The position numbers were made by a program, and so were the translations under genes. A DNA stretch of 64,000 nucleotides from Xenorhabdus ehlersii (GTDB lineage: Bacteria; Pseudomonadota; Gammaproteobacteria; Enterobacterales; Enterobacteriaceae), in contig NZ_RAQI01000002.1 in NCBI RefSeq assembly GCF_003610465.1, positions 1 through 64,000 on the forward strand, read 5' to 3'. This document shows positions 54,015 to 63,140 of this stretch, piece by piece (within the stretch, counting starts at the first letter, position 1; every line of letters starts with the position of its first letter). Under the pieces are notes generated by a model. That model saw only the letters and a program-made list of their open reading frames with translations, did not search any database and was not told the DNA's origin.

Positions 54015-55990
54015 AGTGCAATGCTCACATCCAACCCAACATTCAAGCCCTTACTTATCATGCTGTACGTATTTCCCATCTGGAAACTAGAGACACGGTA
54101 CTGTTTGTTACCTAAATTTTCGCCATAAAGTTTGACATTAACACCATGATCCATTTCTAAACTTAAGGACGCGTCATAGAGAGTGTAACCCCCTTGTTCA
54201 AGGGTATTTGCCTCATCAAAGTAGCTTTTTGAATAGTAGCGAGTACCGGCATTTAAATAGAGGTTACCGGGTAACAATGTTTGATTAATGAGATAGTCAA
54301 AACTTGCATTAAGCATGACATCGGGTGCATAAGGCAGGCGTTTGCCTTGATAACTTACGCCACTTGTTGTATCAGTGAAATTTGATTTACCTACGCTACC
54401 ACCAAGAGAGAGCCTAAGCCCTTGCATTGGTTTAATCTGGCTGCTTAGCTCGATACCTTTACTTTCTGCCTTTCCGGCGTTACGAATAAATTGCCCACCC
54501 ATAGGTCCAACATAGATCTGCTTATCTTTGGAACGAATGTAATAAACCGCGCTGTTTAATGTCATTGCGTCATCAAAGAATGAGGTATGCCAACCGAACT
54601 CATAATTGTCTGAGGTTTCGGTATCGTAAGGCTTTTTATCATTGGCGGAGGAAACAATGTTATTGAATCCGCCAGGTTTGTATCCTTTGGTGGCAGAGAG
54701 ATAGAAACGGGTATCCGGTGTCAATTGCCAGCCCAGAGCCGCCTTAGGTATAAATTCATTGCTGGAAACTTGGTTATCAAAAGCGTCAATCTTCTTGATG
54801 TCAGATCCTGAATAATTGATCTGAGATTTTTCATGTGATAGACGACCGCCAAGGGTAAGATCCCATTGAGATGCAATGGGTAATTTAACCTCGCCGAACA
54901 GGGCTAGCGATTTTCCTTTGATTTTGTTACGTGCATCATTATAGCTAGTATGATGTCTGTTCGTTTCATCTGAGAACCAGCCACCGAGAACACTGGTAAT
55001 CCCATTTGAATAGTTGGAATTTAAACGTAGCTCTTGGGTGGTGGCGTGGTGTTTTTCTTTCCATTTACCCCCGATAAAATCACGGAAAATATCGCGATCC
55101 TGATAGGCGGTGACACTGGTTAATACGTTATTGCCAAAATCATATTCCGCTTTGAGGGCATAGCTGTTGACGCGCCGTGTTAAATCAGGGATAGAACCAT
55201 CATATTCTTTCCGACGGAACTGTTCATCGGTTAAATACAGCTCTTCATGTGAATTGAGATCTTCATGAGCAAAGCTAAGTTCAGCGCTGAAAGGGGAATC
55301 TTCTGGCGCAAATGTCAGTTTTCCTTTACCGAGCCAGGTTTTGCTGGAGTCAATATTTTTATCACCACGATTTGGCGCATCAATTTGTCCTGGCTCTTTT
55401 ACCCAGCGTAGGCTCATGCTGCCATAAAGCATGTCTTCAATAAGCGGTATTGATCCGCTGAAGGAACCCCCTTGTTTCAACTTAGAGTAATTGCCAGAAA
55501 GGTTAAGCCAAGGGCCTTCTTTGGGAGAACGGGTGATAATATTGATAACACCCGCTTGGGCGTTCCCACCATATAAAGTGCCTTGGGGACCACGTAATAA
55601 CTCTACACGCTCTACATTGATTAACTCTTGTGTCAGAAACTGGTGATCCTGAGGAACACCATCAACATAAATACGAATGGAAGGTGAATAGTAATCGGGT
55701 GAACTGATACCCCGAATTGTGGTTGCCGAGTAGGTTCGGTTACCGCGAGAGCGGATTTGCAAACCAGGGAAAGCACGCTCAAGATCCTGTACCTGAGTGA
55801 TACCCGCTTGCTCAAGTTCCTCGCCAGTTTTTACCAAAATGCTGCCATTAACTTTATTTAATGCTTCTGCCCGTTTGTTAGCTGTCACAATCAAAACATC
55901 TTCTGCGGCTTCGGGTGAATGCTCCGCCCAGGCCACAACAGGTGAAATCAGACAACATAAGACAGACGCTTTAGCATATTTTTTTTTCAT
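54011..55990 (-). CDS. fyuA: TonB-dependent ferric-siderophore receptor, FyuA/Psn-like
   Basis: This 659-aa outer-membrane receptor begins with a signal peptide (MKKKYAKASVLCC..., cleavage near AWA-EH at residue 22). It then shows a TonB box (DVLIVTANK), a plug with RGISSPDYYSPSIRIYVDGV and ELLRGPQGTLYGGNAQAGVINI, and a beta-barrel ending in a C-terminal aromatic/hydrophobic strand (VGLDVSIAL). FyuA is about 673 aa and matches well in the plug. It is the first gene of the operon, unlike Yersinia, where fyuA stands at the end. It takes up the ferric product and is presumably induced together with biosynthesis under iron limitation. Confidence 0.92.
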   Translation of the reverse strand: MKKKYAKASVLCCLISPVVAWAEHSPEAAEDVLIVTANKRAEALNKVNGSILVKTGEELEQAGITQVQDLERAFPGLQIRSRGNRTYSATTIRGISSPDYYSPSIRIYVDGVPQDHQFLTQELINVERVELLRGPQGTLYGGNAQAGVINIITRSPKEGPWLNLSGNYSKLKQGGSFSGSIPLIEDMLYGSMSLRWVKEPGQIDAPNRGDKNIDSSKTWLGKGKLTFAPEDSPFSAELSFAHEDLNSHEELYLTDEQFRRKEYDGSIPDLTRRVNSYALKAEYDFGNNVLTSVTAYQDRDIFRDFIGGKWKEKHHATTQELRLNSNYSNGITSVLGGWFSDETNRHHTSYNDARNKIKGKSLALFGEVKLPIASQWDLTLGGRLSHEKSQINYSGSDIKKIDAFDNQVSSNEFIPKAALGWQLTPDTRFYLSATKGYKPGGFNNIVSSANDKKPYDTETSDNYEFGWHTSFFDDAMTLNSAVYYIRSKDKQIYVGPMGGQFIRNAGKAESKGIELSSQIKPMQGLRLSLGGSVGKSNFTDTTSGVSYQGKRLPYAPDVMLNASFDYLINQTLLPGNLYLNAGTRYYSKSYFDEANTLEQGGYTLYDASLSLEMDHGVNVKLYGENLGNKQYRVSSFQMGNTYSMISKGLNVGLDVSIAL

Positions 55991-56032
55991 AAGTACTCTT
56001 TATGCCTTTTCAAATCATGTTTTAAAAAGATC

Positions 56033-56064
56033 AAATGTGGTAAACCAAACAAGTGTGGTAAACC
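56033..56064. promoter_or_regulatory. 18-bp-period direct repeat, candidate operator for the AraC-type regulator
   Basis: Two copies of tgtggtaaacc (14 bp with one mismatch if extended left) stand 18 bp apart, 43-74 bases upstream of the receptor start. AraC-family activators commonly bind tandem direct repeats near target promoters, and the regulator gene is divergently transcribed next door. The role is inferred. Confidence 0.5.
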
Positions 56065-56148
56065 CGGAAACATATTTGGTGAAATTAACTGGAATAGAAA
56101 AGAAGAGCTAACGGGATAGGGACAAAAATAGCGCGATACGTACTATTG

Positions 56149-56167
56149 ATAATGATTCTCATTAATG
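56149..56167. promoter_or_regulatory. Fur box
   Basis: The 19-mer GATAATGATTCTCATTAAT matches the Fur consensus GATAATGATAATCATTATC at 15 of 19 positions and lies between the divergent receptor operon and regulator gene. Iron-loaded Fur binding here would repress one or both units. It is the only good match I found in the region. Confidence 0.8.
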
Positions 56168-56173
56168 ATAAAT

Positions 56174-56201
56174 TGCGTGATATTCACATTGGTATATAAA
56201 T
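56174..56201 (+). promoter_or_regulatory. Candidate promoter of the AraC-type regulator
   Basis: A -35-like TTGCGT (56174-56179) and a -10-like TATAAA (56196-56201) are separated by 16 bp, directly beside the Fur box and about 110 bases before the ATG. Spacing is good but the hexamers are imperfect and the sequence is AT-rich. Confidence 0.4.
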
Positions 56202-56310
56202 ATATAAAATAAAAGCATAATGTCTTTAACACGCACAATATGCTGTTTTTATTGTGGAAAGCGTTTTTTTGAAATGGTTGGTGTCTGATGCTAATTTTAC
56301 AGGGGATTTC

Positions 56311-57291
56311 ATGAAGACGATCTATAGCGAGACATTGGGGATTTTCTCTGCGGGCCATGGCTATAATATGCATTCACCAGTAGAGGAAAATAACACAACG
56401 CCTTCATTGCTAACAGAGGAGCTATCTGATGGAATTCACATCAACCGTATCCATCTTGAGTTAAGTCAAGATTTTACCGAATATTGCGAAGGGCCGCCAA
56501 CAGTGTCAATAGCCTTTGTTCTCAGTGGGAAGGGGAAAATGGCAATTGAGAATGGTGAGGTTTTAGATATTAATCCGGGAACGATGGTATTTTTCTATTC
56601 GCCTACGATGACACGGGGTATGAATTTCTTTGGCTGTGGAACCTGGCGTATTCTCGATATCCGATTTTCTCTGAACGAAATTGAAGCTCAGGAGTTGCCA
56701 TCTTTTACCAAATTAACGGCTGGTTTTGAAAAAAATGCGAGTTATAGTGATGCCTTGATGATGGCATGCCCTATCTATCCACCTTTTATGCAGATAGTGA
56801 ATCAAATAGAAGAATGTCAATTAAATGGTAGTGTCAGAAAGGTCTATTTAAAGGCAAAGGCACTAGAAATACTCGCTTGTGTGACAGCTCAAATTTATGA
56901 TTGCCAATATAATGTGATTAGCGGATTGCAGCGCCGTGCTGTTTACAATGCGATAAAAATAATTAATAACGATTATCATTACCCCTGGACAATAAAATCG
57001 TTATCAAGAGCTGTGGGTTTGAATGAGCGGAAATTAAAAGAGGGATTCCGTGCGGTTGTTTTCCGTACTTTCCATCAATATCTGGAAAACGTTCGTATGA
57101 CTACAGCGGAGGATTTATTAAAGAAAGGGATGAATGTCATTGAGGTTGCTGCCGCAGTAGGTTATTCCAGCCCAAGTCATTTTTCTAAACGTTTTCGGCA
57201 ACATTATTTAATCAACCCTAAAGCATGGCAGGCAAAATATGCCGTGAATCACACATTACTGAAAGAAAATATTACAGCGGAAAGTCAGTAG
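56311..57291 (+). CDS. ybtA: AraC-family transcriptional regulator, YbtA-like
   Basis: This 326-aa protein has an N-terminal cupin-like sensing part (about 40-160; VLSGKGKMAIENGEVLDINPGTM) and a C-terminal double helix-turn-helix (about 225-315; WTIKSLSRAVGLNERKLKEGF and VAAAVGYSSPSHFSKRFRQHY). YbtA is about 319 aa and activates the receptor and biosynthesis genes, probably on sensing the siderophore. The ATG at 56311 is chosen for AGGGGA six bases before it; an in-frame ATG 57 bases earlier lacks a good site. It is divergent from the receptor operon across a Fur box and a direct repeat. Confidence 0.9.
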   Translation: MKTIYSETLGIFSAGHGYNMHSPVEENNTTPSLLTEELSDGIHINRIHLELSQDFTEYCEGPPTVSIAFVLSGKGKMAIENGEVLDINPGTMVFFYSPTMTRGMNFFGCGTWRILDIRFSLNEIEAQELPSFTKLTAGFEKNASYSDALMMACPIYPPFMQIVNQIEECQLNGSVRKVYLKAKALEILACVTAQIYDCQYNVISGLQRRAVYNAIKIINNDYHYPWTIKSLSRAVGLNERKLKEGFRAVVFRTFHQYLENVRMTTAEDLLKKGMNVIEVAAAVGYSSPSHFSKRFRQHYLINPKAWQAKYAVNHTLLKENITAESQ

Positions 57292-57374
57292 AAATTTCGT
57301 ATGTGGCATAAGGTATTAATTGGTATTTAGAAAAATAAGGAGGAGTGATAACGATTTCATTGAGGTACGGTAAA

Positions 57375-57641
57375 ATGTTTCAAACTCACGCAGGACAATG
57401 GGTTTATGAGACTTTTTCTCGCGCCAATTTAGGCGACAGCCGACGAACAAAATATCTTATCAAATTCACTGCCTCTTTAGTCAATCATATTGGGCAATCA
57501 CTCAAAACACCGGAGGATATTGAAGCCGCTTATCGATTTACGCGTAATCAGGCCATTGATGCAGCGACCATTGCAGAGGCGGGATTTGCGGCAACGGCTG
57601 TCCGGACAGATGTTGACGCAAAAAATCCTGTCCGGCGGTAA
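57375..57641 (+). pseudogene. N-terminal stub of a Tn5/IS4-type transposase
   Basis: Roughly the first 75 residues (WVYETFSRANLGDSRRTKYL ... IEAAYRFTRNQAIDAATIAEAG) follow the DNA-binding N-terminal domain of Tn5-like transposases (Tn5: VFSSAALGDPRRTARL ... GAYRFIRNPNVSAEAIRKAG). After AGFAATA the similarity stops and the frame ends shortly after, so the catalytic DDE domain is absent. It is an insertion-sequence remnant sitting where the siderophore locus joins the broken adhesin/toxin locus. I saw no clear terminal inverted repeats. Confidence 0.8.
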
Positions 57642-57968
57642 GCGATAAAGAGTTCAACGGGGTGACTGATTTAGGAATACTCTGAATATCACCCTATTCA
57701 TCATTTTTTTTCATCATATTCATTGCATTTTTGTTTTGGATAAATTTAAAACCCGGATTAATCTGCTTAATGTTGCGCATAATGTGTTGTGATCCTGTTG
57801 ATTCGTTGCCATATTGTTGCATTTTTAGAGTTAAGTAGCCTGAATTCACGCCGGCGTGATGAATATCTCATCTACTGGCTTGATAATTAAACTCCGCCGA
57901 CCATAATACTTCATCTTAAAATTCCCTTATTACTGTTCAATAATAATTACATATCCTATGGGTTTACT
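57642..57968. other. Intergenic stretch between IS remnant and TpsB fragment
   Basis: I see no gene here. There is a GGGTGA/TCACCC inverted pair followed by an eight-T run around 57660-57712, which may act as a weak terminator. The right part should hold the promoter of the two-partner secretion locus, but no clear -35/-10 pair stands out. Confidence 0.4.
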
Positions 57969-58568
57969 ATGGCAACGGTAACTTCCCGCAACATGATAGC
58001 CGGGCTGGCCGGATGGACTGTATTTGTATTCTCCCCCGTACAGGCCGATGACCCGCCCTTTATTCAGCAAAAACAGCAATCACAGACAGCAGAACAACGT
58101 CTGGAAACCCCCATACCGTTTGTGCGGCTTACTGAGCCTTTTTCCGATAACCTCGTGCAAAGTGCGGCGACCTTGGATACTCAGGAGCAACTCCGGCAGC
58201 AGGAAAGGCAGCACGCACTACAGCAGCAACAGACACCGGATAGCGATATCCGGCTTACGCGCCCCGGTGTGCGCCTGTCTGATTATCCGGCGGATGAACA
58301 TCCTTGTTTTACGATCAATACCTTACGTTTGGAAGGCGATTCCGCTCGCCGTTTTCAGTGGGTACTGGACGCGGCAGGGGATGCCAAAGGGCGTTGCCTG
58401 GGCGGGCAGGGGATTTTGTTGGTTAATAACAAGGTGCAAAATGCCATTCTGACCAAAGGTTATGTCACCACCCGTGTCATGGTGCAGGAGCAGGATCTGA
58501 CTGGGGGTGTGCTGACGCTGACGCTCCAGCCCGGCCGCATTGCCCATAACCACGGGCAACAGCATTGA
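57969..58568 (+). pseudogene. Truncated TpsB outer-membrane transporter (ShlB/HecB/CdiB-like), POTRA part only
   Basis: The 199 codons give a signal peptide (cleavage near VQA-DD), a Gln-rich linker, and a POTRA domain of the ShlB type: PCFTINTLRLEGD, RCLGGQGILLVNNKVQNAIL, GYVTTRVMVQEQDL and TLTLQPGRI. Complete TpsB proteins run to about 550-590 aa with a 16-strand barrel. Here the barrel is missing and the frame closes 11 codons after the POTRA end, at the junction with FHA-repeat DNA, so the secretion pore cannot form. It is a remnant of a two-partner secretion (probably CDI-type) locus. Confidence 0.85.
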
Positions 58569-58959
58569 TAACCAGCGCGGCACGTTGCAGGGGCTGTCCG
58601 CATTGAACGTGACATCGGGGGGCGATATCTCTGCCCTCCATATCAATAACAGTGACGGCAAACTGTTAGCGGACCAAGCGCTGACCGTGAACACGACGGG
58701 CACTATCGATAACCAGCGCGGCATGTTGCAGGGGCTGTCCGCGTTGCATGTGACGTCGGGGGATCTCCAAAACGGCGAGGGCAAGCTATTTTCTGAGCAA
58801 CAGCTGACCGTGAAAGCGGCCGGCAGCATCGACAACCAGTCCGGGTATCGTCTGGCTGGTGAGCGAGACGGTTGAGACCGCCGCTGGCCCGCAGACGGTA
58901 TGGGTTACGGCATCAAATTCTCTGCCAGTGTCAATAAGGGCAGCGTCAGGCCGTGACGG
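58557..58959 (+). pseudogene. Fragments of a TpsA/CdiA-type filamentous haemagglutinin
   Basis: Positions ~58557-58853 encode two FHA-type repeats (SIDNQRGTLQGLSALNVTSGG and TIDNQRGMLQGLSALHVTSG, then AGSIDNQSG) in a frame different from the TpsB fragment. After a stop at 58873 a further piece (MGYGIKFSASVNKGS, 58900-58944) resembles another internal FHA segment and ends at a TGA. Complete proteins of this class are several thousand residues. What remains is a set of short internal pieces joined by deletions, with no start or secretion domain. Confidence 0.8.
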
Positions 58960-60347
58960 CTGTCGTGACTGCCCTGCAAGGACTGGCCGGCGGGGATATT
59001 AAAGCCGCCATCGCTGGCGGCGCGGCGCCTTATCTGGCCAATGCGGTCAAGGAGTTGACCTACGGCGGTAAGCCGTATGAGCAACTGACAGCAGAAGAAA
59101 AAGCGACCAATCTGGTGGCCCATGCGATTTTGGGCGGCGTGATTGCTGAGATGAAAGGTGGTTCAGCGTCCGCCGGCGCAGTGGGGGCGGTCAGTGGTGA
59201 ACTGGCCGCTTCGGCGATAGCCAGTGCGCTTTACCCAGCCAAAAATCTGAGTGAATTGCCGCCAGATGAGAAGGAAAAAGTCAGTAACTTGTCTACACTG
59301 GCAGGAGGGATAGCGGCAGGACTGGCAACGGATTCCACGGCAGGCGGGGTGAGCGGGGCGTCGGCGGCGAAGAATGCGGTGGAGAATAACTTCCTGAGTT
59401 TTGATGAGGCGCGTGCTTTTGATAAAGAAATAACCGCTTGTAAAGCGGCAGGCAAAGACTGTCAACCGGTCATTGACAAATATGCTGCAATACACAAGGA
59501 AAATTCCGAAAGATATTAGAAGGCTTGCCAAGAAAACTCATTGGTATGTGCAACGGGTGAAGATAAGCTCAAGATTGATGGCGGGATTTCAGCAGCGACA
59601 AGACCGACATGGTTATATGGTTCACTGGATAATGAAGAGGTCAGAAATGCTGTGCTTTATGTTAATAGTCTGGATGCGGAATATGGTAACAAGCATATGG
59701 ACAATTGGGACAGAGCAGGTGCTTTCATTGCTGAACCCGAAAATATGCTGGGTTTGATAGCGGGAGGCCGTTCTTTAATGAATTCAAATGCATCCGCAGG
59801 AGCTAAAGTAGTCGGTACCGGGCTGAGTATGGGCGCGAATGCCGGTGTTCAGGTTTACAACGGTAATACCGGAGATAAATTTGATTATACGAGCTTATTC
59901 CTCGCGGGTTTCACCGGTTGGACAGGTACAGGTCGATCACTGCATACGAATGTCCAATTAAACGCGGGTAGTGCGTATTTTAGTAGTCAGGTAGCCGGTC
60001 AGAACTCAGAGGCGGCAGTCGTTGGGGCCGCGTTCGGTACAACATTGGGTTACGGATTTGGCTCTGCAATTACAAGTAAGTTAGAAGCCAATGCAATTAA
60101 AAATTATTTTGGTATGCCTGCAAGCCGAGACGCATTTAAGTATGCAGAAAAACCTGTGTATTCCAATTTTATATATGGGGAAGCTAATTTTGGTCCGCTT
60201 CCTGGCATATCTGGAGGATTTATTGGTTCTATTTTCTTAGAAGCTAGTGGGGCTGAAGTAAACAGTAATATCACAAATGGTCAAACGATACGTGGTAATC
60301 ATATCAGCAATAGCATGACTAACGACAAAGTAAATAATAAGGATTAA
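58938..60347 (+). pseudogene. C-terminal end of a CdiA-like polymorphic toxin (VENN pretoxin + toxin region) interrupted by one in-frame TAG
   Basis: One continuous frame runs from after a TAA at 58935 to 60347 apart from a TAG at 59517. The first part (ALQGLAGGDIKAAIAGGAAPYLANAVKEL ... VENN at 59379-59390) is the CdiA pretoxin region. VENN marks where variable toxin ends begin in contact-dependent inhibition systems. After it comes a Cys-containing linker, then the TAG, then the same frame continues (KACQENSLVCATGEDKLKIDGG) for about 275 codons: a Gly/Ala-rich region followed by FKYAEKPVYSNFIYGEANFGPLPG near the C-terminus. One C-to-T change (CAG to TAG) would explain the stop. Toxin activity is not recognisable to me. 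A reinitiated C-terminal fragment (TTG 59541) is possible but lacks secretion signals. Confidence 0.8.
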
Positions 60348-60352
60348 AGATA

Positions 60353-60556
60353 ATGAAACGTCCTTTGATTACTTTGATCTTGTTGATACTTGCGTATGGG
60401 TTAACATGTTCATTTGGTCTTGTAGCACTGGAATGGATTTTGACTGATAAAAATATTTATCAGCTCGATTGGATAAAAGGTTTTAAAATGGGAAGTACTC
60501 TCGGTGGAGCTGGTGGCGCAATCATTTGGCTGGCATACCGTTTTAGATTGCTTTGA
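60353..60556 (+). CDS. Small membrane protein, candidate immunity protein of the toxin end
   Basis: This intact 67-aa protein has two predicted transmembrane segments (about residues 5-27 and 45-63) around a short polar loop (TDKNIYQLDWIKGF). It starts 5 bases after the toxin frame, with AGGA upstream. Immunity genes directly follow cdiA, and those against membrane-acting toxins are often small membrane proteins, so position and topology suggest CdiI. I recognise no family; the function is inferred from context only. Confidence 0.6.
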   Translation: MKRPLITLILLILAYGLTCSFGLVALEWILTDKNIYQLDWIKGFKMGSTLGGAGGAIIWLAYRFRLL

Positions 60557-60562
60557 CTTCAA

Positions 60563-60588
60563 AGATCCCAGCTAAAGTGCTGGGATCT
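60563..60588 (+). terminator. Hairpin after the candidate immunity gene
   Basis: A perfect 10-bp stem (AGATCCCAGC / GCTGGGATCT) with a 6-nt loop begins 7 bases after the immunity-like gene. The following bases (CCTTAAC) are not T-rich on the plus strand. On the minus strand AAG precedes TTTGAAGTC, so it could also terminate dsbB transcription. Confidence 0.5.
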
Positions 60589-60623
60589 CCTTAACAAGAC
60601 CCCTTTGGGACAATTTCTTACTC

Positions 60624-61142
60624 TTAAGATCTACCCTGAATCCGAAAAAACTGACTCACAAGCACCAATATACTCAACAGCAGATAAGCGGCAAAAATGC
60701 CAATCAGCCATTGCGGCATATCCAGGGTTAAAAATTTCCACTGTTTCATTGAACAATCCCCAACTGCCTGAAACACCGAAGGTAGCCAATCATTCAACGG
60801 TAACCAAGATGGGAATTGGACAAAAAATTCACAAGTATTAAACGGAGAAGGGTATAACTGCATCATGGTGTGATCCCATGCCAGTTGTAATCCTTGCCAT
60901 GCGCTATAAATCCACAGCAAGATAGCCAACCAGCGCAAAGGCGTTTTAGGTGCGATGACACCAAGCAGCGCAGCGCCTAAAATACCAAACAACGCAACAC
61001 GCTCATAAATGCACATTACGCAAGGCTGTAACTGCATCACATGTTGAAAATAGAGTGCTGTCGCTTCCAGGATAAGAGCTGTCAACGCCATCAATAACCA
61101 TGCGCCTCGCCCTTGGGAACTTTGATTTAAAAATTGAAACAT
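60624..61142 (-). CDS. dsbB: Disulfide bond formation protein B
   Basis: This 172-aa inner-membrane quinone reductase reoxidises periplasmic DsbA. Four transmembrane segments are visible. The redox pairs are in place: CVMC (Cys41/Cys44) in the first periplasmic loop, and Cys104 (NTCEFF) with Cys130 (GDCSMK) in the second. The sequence is close to E. coli DsbB; the two non-essential cysteines of that protein are Ser and Val here. It lies beside nhaB in the same orientation, as in enterobacteria, and belongs to the core flank. Confidence 0.96.
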   Translation of the reverse strand: MFQFLNQSSQGRGAWLLMALTALILEATALYFQHVMQLQPCVMCIYERVALFGILGAALLGVIAPKTPLRWLAILLWIYSAWQGLQLAWDHTMMQLYPSPFNTCEFFVQFPSWLPLNDWLPSVFQAVGDCSMKQWKFLTLDMPQWLIGIFAAYLLLSILVLVSQFFRIQGRS

Positions 61143-61253
61143 TTTTTTCTTCCCATATTTTCAAGATAAATAACTGGTTTATTGTGCCGTTTCATCAGCC
61201 ATAAAAAAATAAAATTAAAATCAACTGAGCTATTTTTTCAGGCAAGTGATTAA

Positions 61254-61291
61254 CAAAAAAACCGGATAGTGTGCAAAACTACACCATCCGG
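61254..61291 (-). terminator. Rho-independent terminator of nhaB
   Basis: On the minus strand an 11-bp stem (CCGGATGGTGT / ACACTATCCGG, one mismatch) with an 8-nt loop is followed by seven T residues, about 30 bases past the nhaB stop. It separates nhaB from dsbB. Confidence 0.85.
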
Positions 61292-61320
61292 CAGGATATA
61301 ACGATAAATTCGGTCTCCAA

Positions 61321-62865
61321 TTATAGTGGAGTGATCAAACCAAGTTTGATGAGATATTCAGTGGCAGGCACTAACCAGAATTCAACACACAACAGACCTA
61401 CTAGTGTCATCACAATGGTATAAGGCAAGGCCATCATTACCATGCGACCATAAGAGAGACGGATCAATGGAGATAAGGCAGAAGTTAACAGGAACAGAAA
61501 AGCTGCTTGTCCATTAGGGGTTGCCACGGATGGTAAGTTAGTTCCTGTGTTGATGGCAACGGCCAAATATTCGTATTGTTGTTGTGAAATCAGGCCACTT
61601 TTCAGGGCGTTCAGTGCTTCATTAATGTAAACCGTACCGACGAAAACGTTATCAGAAACCGTGGAGAGCAATCCGTTGAACAAGTAGAATAAGGAAAGCT
61701 GTGAAGCCGGTGAAGACTGCAAGACAAATTGAATAAATGGCGCAAACAGTTGTTGGTCAACAATGACGGCAACCACAGAGAAAAACACGGTTAACAGGGC
61801 AGTAAACGGTAAGGCTTCCTCAAATGCTTTACCTAACGCATGTTCTTCGGTAATACCACAGAATGCAGTCGCTAAAATAATGACTGATAGGCCAATCAAA
61901 CCCACTTCAGCCAAATGAAAAGCCAGTGCTACAATCAACCAGATGCCGATCAATGCTTGAACAGCAAGCTGGGATTTTTCTTGGCGGGTACGTTTTTCAC
62001 AGGCTTTTTGATCGTAATCCTCCAGAACAGAGCGAACACGCTCAGGCAATTCAGCACCGTAACCGAACAGTTTAAAATGTTCAACCAGCAAACAGACCAG
62101 CAAACCACAAATCAACACAGGAATGGTGATTGGCGACATACGAATAAAGAATGTGACAAAATCCCAATCAACATGTTTGGCAATAATCAGGTTTTGGGGT
62201 TCACCAACCATAGTCATCACGCCGCCCAGTGCAGTACCAACTCCCGCATGCATCATCAAACTGCGCAGAAATGCCCGGAACTGTTCCAGCGTCTGTTTTT
62301 GATCCTCACTGTCAATGTACTTATCATCACTCAATTCAAAACTGCTATTGTGGGAAAGGAATCGGTGATAGATGGCGTAAAACCCGATTGAAACACTGAT
62401 GACAACGGCAATGACAGTCAGGGCATCAAGGAAAGCGGACAAGAAAGCACTCGCCAGACAGAATGCTAATGCCAGCATTTTCTTGGAGCGGATACTGAGT
62501 AGCAGCTTTGTGAAAACAAACAGCAATAATTGTTTCATGAAGTAAATGCCCGCAACCATGAAAATCAGCAATAAAATGACTTCCAGATTGTTGGCAATTT
62601 CATGACTTATTTGTTTTGGCGAAGTCATTCCAATGATGACTGCTTCAATAGCGAGTAATCCTCCAGGTTGCAGAGGATAACATTTTAATGCCATTGCTAG
62701 TGTGAAGATAAATTCAACAACGAGCATCCAGCCAGCAACAAAGGGGCTGATAAAGAAATAGACCAGTGGATTGATAATCAGAAAAACAATGATAGCTAGT
62801 TTGTACCAATCCGGCGAATTGCCGAGAAAGTTCTTCACCACTGCACGTTGGATACTGATTTCCAT
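61321..62865 (-). CDS. nhaB: Na+/H+ antiporter NhaB
   Basis: This 514-aa inner-membrane sodium/proton antiporter has about 12 hydrophobic segments and almost exactly the E. coli length (513). It is very similar throughout, for example [40 protein letters not shown] and the late [27 protein letters not shown] lies upstream of the ATG. It is divergent from fadR, as in E. coli, marking the right core-genome side of the accessory region. Confidence 0.97.
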   Translation of the reverse strand: MEISIQRAVVKNFLGNSPDWYKLAIIVFLIINPLVYFFISPFVAGWMLVVEFIFTLAMALKCYPLQPGGLLAIEAVIIGMTSPKQISHEIANNLEVILLLIFMVAGIYFMKQLLLFVFTKLLLSIRSKKMLALAFCLASAFLSAFLDALTVIAVVISVSIGFYAIYHRFLSHNSSFELSDDKYIDSEDQKQTLEQFRAFLRSLMMHAGVGTALGGVMTMVGEPQNLIIAKHVDWDFVTFFIRMSPITIPVLICGLLVCLLVEHFKLFGYGAELPERVRSVLEDYDQKACEKRTRQEKSQLAVQALIGIWLIVALAFHLAEVGLIGLSVIILATAFCGITEEHALGKAFEEALPFTALLTVFFSVVAVIVDQQLFAPFIQFVLQSSPASQLSLFYLFNGLLSTVSDNVFVGTVYINEALNALKSGLISQQQYEYLAVAINTGTNLPSVATPNGQAAFLFLLTSALSPLIRLSYGRMVMMALPYTIVMTLVGLLCVEFWLVPATEYLIKLGLITPL

Positions 62866-63140
62866 TATTATTGATATTCCTCTTTGTGGATGTAGAAAAA
62901 ATCTAAGTAGCTATAAATCAAAACGACCACTATAGAAACATATCGGAGCGGTATAGTATGCTCAATGCGATAGCAATTTAAGGGCATTAGCGCATAATTA
63001 ATCTACCAATGATCGCATTTTTTATGAGTCCTTTCACTCTTTCATGGTTTATTTACCCGGTAACTATGTCGAGCAAGCACATTCTGGTATCATCAATCGC
63101 TATTATTAGCCAAGAAAACTGCTTTGGAATAATTAAAATT

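Noticed and set aside
60605..60841. 78-residue plus-strand frame next to the candidate immunity gene
   Set aside because: Lies antisense within dsbB, whose coding sequence is certain.
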